16,419 nt of DNA, taken from positions 1,382 to 17,800 of the forward strand of contig DKCF01000087.1 in assembly GCA_002451435.1 (NCBI GenBank). The letters run 5' to 3'. Positions 14,407 through 16,419 of the stretch are shown here, in pieces (positions within the stretch are counted from its first letter, which is position 1; each line of letters opens with the position of its first letter). Source of the stretch: Bifidobacterium sp. UBA6881. Lineage in GTDB: Bacteria; Actinomycetota; Actinomycetes; Actinomycetales; Bifidobacteriaceae. Under the pieces are notes generated by a model, which did no database searches, was not told where the DNA came from, and was given only the letters and a program-made list of their open reading frames with translations. A program made the position numbers and the translations under genes.

Positions 14407-16293
14407 TCAGTCGATGTCGATGACCTCGGGCTTGGTGCCGTCGTGCACGAAGTACACGTCGTACCAGGTGAGGAAGGAGTAGACCGTCCAGATCTTGCGG
14501 CGGTCGTCCGTCTTGCCCGTGTAGTTGTCGTCGATCATTCTGAGCAGCGCGTCCTGGTCGAAGAAGCGGCTCACGTAATCGCGTTCGAACACGGAGCGCA
14601 CGTACTTGTAGAACTTCTCCTCGCGGAGCCACTTCCTGATCGGCACGGGGAATCCGAGCTTCTCGCGGTCGTACCATTCCTTGGGCAGATGCTTGCCCGC
14701 GGCCTGGCGGAACGCGTATTTGGTGTTCTCGTCGGTGATCAGGTACTTGGTGGGCACCTTCTCGGCCACGCCCATCAGCTCCTTGTCGAGCAGCGGCACG
14801 CGCAGCTCCAGGGAGTGGGCCATCGTCATCTTGTCGGCCTTGAGCAGAATGTCGCCCGGCATCCACTGGTGCATGTCGAGGTACTGCTTCTTCTTCAGTT
14901 CGCTCAATCCCTTGCCTTCGACGCGGGCGTAGGTCTTGTCGACGATGCTCCGCACGCTCGGCGCCTTGCGGTACTCGGGCTTGAGCAGCTTGTCCGATTC
15001 GGATTCCTCGAACACGCGCGCCTGGCCGATGAAGCTTTCCTCGGCCGGGGCGAGGTTGGAGTACAGGTGCCATGCGCCATGGAACGTCTTGCCCTTGCAG
15101 AATCGGGCGATCGCGTGGCGCGCGCCGGCCGGCAGATGCTGCAGCCAGCGCGTGACCACCTTGATGGCCTTGACCTTGGTGTGCACGCCGTAGTCGATGT
15201 AGCCGGCGAACAGCTCGTCGGCCCCCTCGCCGCTCAGCACGACCTTGACGTCCTTCGCGGCCAGCGCCGACAGGAAGTACAGCGGCACGCAGCTCGGATT
15301 GGAATCCGGCTCGTCCAGATGCCATTGGATGCGCGGGAACGCCGCGAACGCCTCCTCGTCGGTCAGGGATTCGGCCGTGTTGTTGAGCTTGAGCAACTCG
15401 GCAAGCTCGCCGGCCTGCTGGGATTCGTTGTACGTGCCCTTGCCGAAGCCGATCGAATACGTGTGCTCGGGGCGGGCCACCGCGGCCACATAGCTGGAAT
15501 CGACGCCGCTGGACAGGAACGAGCCCACTTCGACGTCGGCGATCTGGTGCGCCTTGACGGAATCGCACACCGTCCGGTCGATCGAACCGACCAGTTCGTC
15601 GAGCCGCTGGTCGCTTTCGCGGAAACGCTCGTCGTAGTACCGGCGCACGTCCATCTTGCCGTCGCGGTAGATGAAGTAATGCCCTTCCGGAAGCTTGTAC
15701 ACGCCTTTGAAGAAGGTCTCGCCCATCGCCGGGTACTGGAACGTCATGTACGGTTTGAGCGCCTCGGCGTTGAGCTCCTTGACGAAGTCGGGGTGCCGCA
15801 GCAGGCTCTTGATCTCCGACGCGTACATGAACGTGCCGTTCATCTTGGCGTAGTAGAAGGGCTTGATGCCGAAATGGTCGCGGGCTCCGAACAGCTCGCG
15901 CCTGTTCTTGTCCCAGATCACGAACGTGAACATGCCGCGGATCTTCTGCAGCAGGTCCACGCCCCACTGCTCATAGCCGTGCAGCAGCACTTCCGTGTCG
16001 CTTTTGGTGGTGAAGGTGTGGCCCGCCGCGACCAGTTCCTCACGCAAAGGCTGGTAATTGTAGATCTCGCCGTTGAAGGTGATGACCAGCGAGCCGTCTT
16101 CGTTGTAGATGGGCTGCTTGCCGCCGCCGAGGTCGATGATGCTCAACCGCCGGTGCCCCAACGCGGCGTGCTCGTCGATGTAATGGCCCTCGTCATCCGG
16201 CCCGCGATGCGCGATGATGTCGGTCATGCGCTTGAGCACCGGGCACTTGACATCGATGGGCATGTCGTTGACGAATCCTGCGATACCACACAT
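14407..16293 (-). CDS. asnB: Asparagine synthetase, glutamine-hydrolysing
   Basis: Converts aspartate, glutamine and ATP into asparagine, glutamate, AMP and pyrophosphate. 628 residues, the length of the longer bacterial AsnB group. The N-terminal class II glutaminase domain (about 1-210) starts MCGIAGF, so C2 is the nucleophile after methionine removal; HRGPDDEG (29-36), GHRRLSIID (46-54), FNGEIYN (73-79) and SDTEVLL (98-104) follow. The synthetase domain (about 235-628) has the PP-loop SSGVDSS (261-267) and SGEGADELFAGY (354-365). The start is fixed by Cys2, but the AGGAGG (16307-16312) lies 13 bases upstream, longer than usual. It is monocistronic here, with its own terminator. Confidence 0.97.
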   Translation of the reverse strand: MCGIAGFVNDMPIDVKCPVLKRMTDIIAHRGPDDEGHYIDEHAALGHRRLSIIDLGGGKQPIYNEDGSLVITFNGEIYNYQPLREELVAAGHTFTTKSDTEVLLHGYEQWGVDLLQKIRGMFTFVIWDKNRRELFGARDHFGIKPFYYAKMNGTFMYASEIKSLLRHPDFVKELNAEALKPYMTFQYPAMGETFFKGVYKLPEGHYFIYRDGKMDVRRYYDERFRESDQRLDELVGSIDRTVCDSVKAHQIADVEVGSFLSSGVDSSYVAAVARPEHTYSIGFGKGTYNESQQAGELAELLKLNNTAESLTDEEAFAAFPRIQWHLDEPDSNPSCVPLYFLSALAAKDVKVVLSGEGADELFAGYIDYGVHTKVKAIKVVTRWLQHLPAGARHAIARFCKGKTFHGAWHLYSNLAPAEESFIGQARVFEESESDKLLKPEYRKAPSVRSIVDKTYARVEGKGLSELKKKQYLDMHQWMPGDILLKADKMTMAHSLELRVPLLDKELMGVAEKVPTKYLITDENTKYAFRQAAGKHLPKEWYDREKLGFPVPIRKWLREEKFYKYVRSVFERDYVSRFFDQDALLRMIDDNYTGKTDDRRKIWTVYSFLTWYDVYFVHDGTKPEVIDID

Positions 16294-16419
16294 ATGGAAC
16301 CAAATTCCTCCTGAATATCTCTATCCCGCGGCCAGTCTAACAACGGATATCGGCGCAACACAGCGCGGTTTCCCCCAAATGACCCTTAAGGGAGAATCTC
16401 CACATCTCTTACGCATTGC
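16294..16419 (-). promoter_or_regulatory. Upstream region of asnB
   Basis: It contains a strong AGGAGG, a possible -10 box TAGACT (minus strand, 16334-16339) with no clear -35, and two overlapping short palindromes, CCCTTAAGGG (16383-16392) and GGAGA-A-TCTCC (16391-16401), that could be a regulator site. No gene is seen. Confidence 0.35.

Noticed and set aside
14230..16314. 694-codon plus-strand open frame over asnB
   Set aside because: Antisense to asnB along its length with shadow-like composition; conserved motifs are all on the minus strand.

Overview
The window is a compact, GC-rich bacterial chromosome segment in which every gene I can support lies on the minus strand, so transcription runs from high to low coordinates. 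The protein sequences and gene company point to a high-GC Gram-positive (actinobacterium), most likely Bifidobacterium. This rests on recognition of actinobacterial-type infC, xerD, nadA and asnB sequences; no rRNA or species marker is present. I see no mobile element, CRISPR array, tRNA or rRNA.

Layout in transcription order. (1) asnB, glutamine-dependent asparagine synthetase, ends in a strong hairpin terminator. (2) A structured leader of about 215 nt precedes infC-rpmI-rplT (IF-3, L35, L20), which ends in a perfect-stem terminator. infC may really start at an AUC codon. (3) xerD and a parA-type ATPase follow; parA ends in a textbook rho-independent terminator. (4) Next is a regulator of the NrtR family (Nudix-like domain plus winged helix), preceded by a perfect 29-bp palindrome that looks like its operator. 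Downstream are nadA, nadB, nadC and a NifS-like cysteine desulfurase, with overlapping ATGA junctions at two of the three boundaries. (5) A two-gene unit of lower GC follows: an NCS1-family permease overlapping a cysteine hydrolase of the isochorismatase-like superfamily. (6) typA/bipA, a translational GTPase, runs off the left edge of the window.

How the genes work together: nadB and nadA turn aspartate plus dihydroxyacetone phosphate into quinolinate, and nadC turns quinolinate into nicotinate mononucleotide. The desulfurase probably supplies sulfur for the [4Fe-4S] cluster of NadA. The NrtR-like protein probably senses an NAD-derived metabolite and controls this block through the palindrome. 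The permease and hydrolase probably import and cleave one amide- or carbamoyl-type nitrogen compound; its identity cannot be read from the sequence. The remaining genes are housekeeping (translation, chromosome dimer resolution and segregation, amino acid synthesis).

Nothing here is a clearly new defence or mobile system. The points most worth a second look are the likely AUC start and folded leader of infC, the NrtR palindrome overlapping a promoter element, the permease-hydrolase pair of unknown substrate, and a ParA with no ParB beside it.
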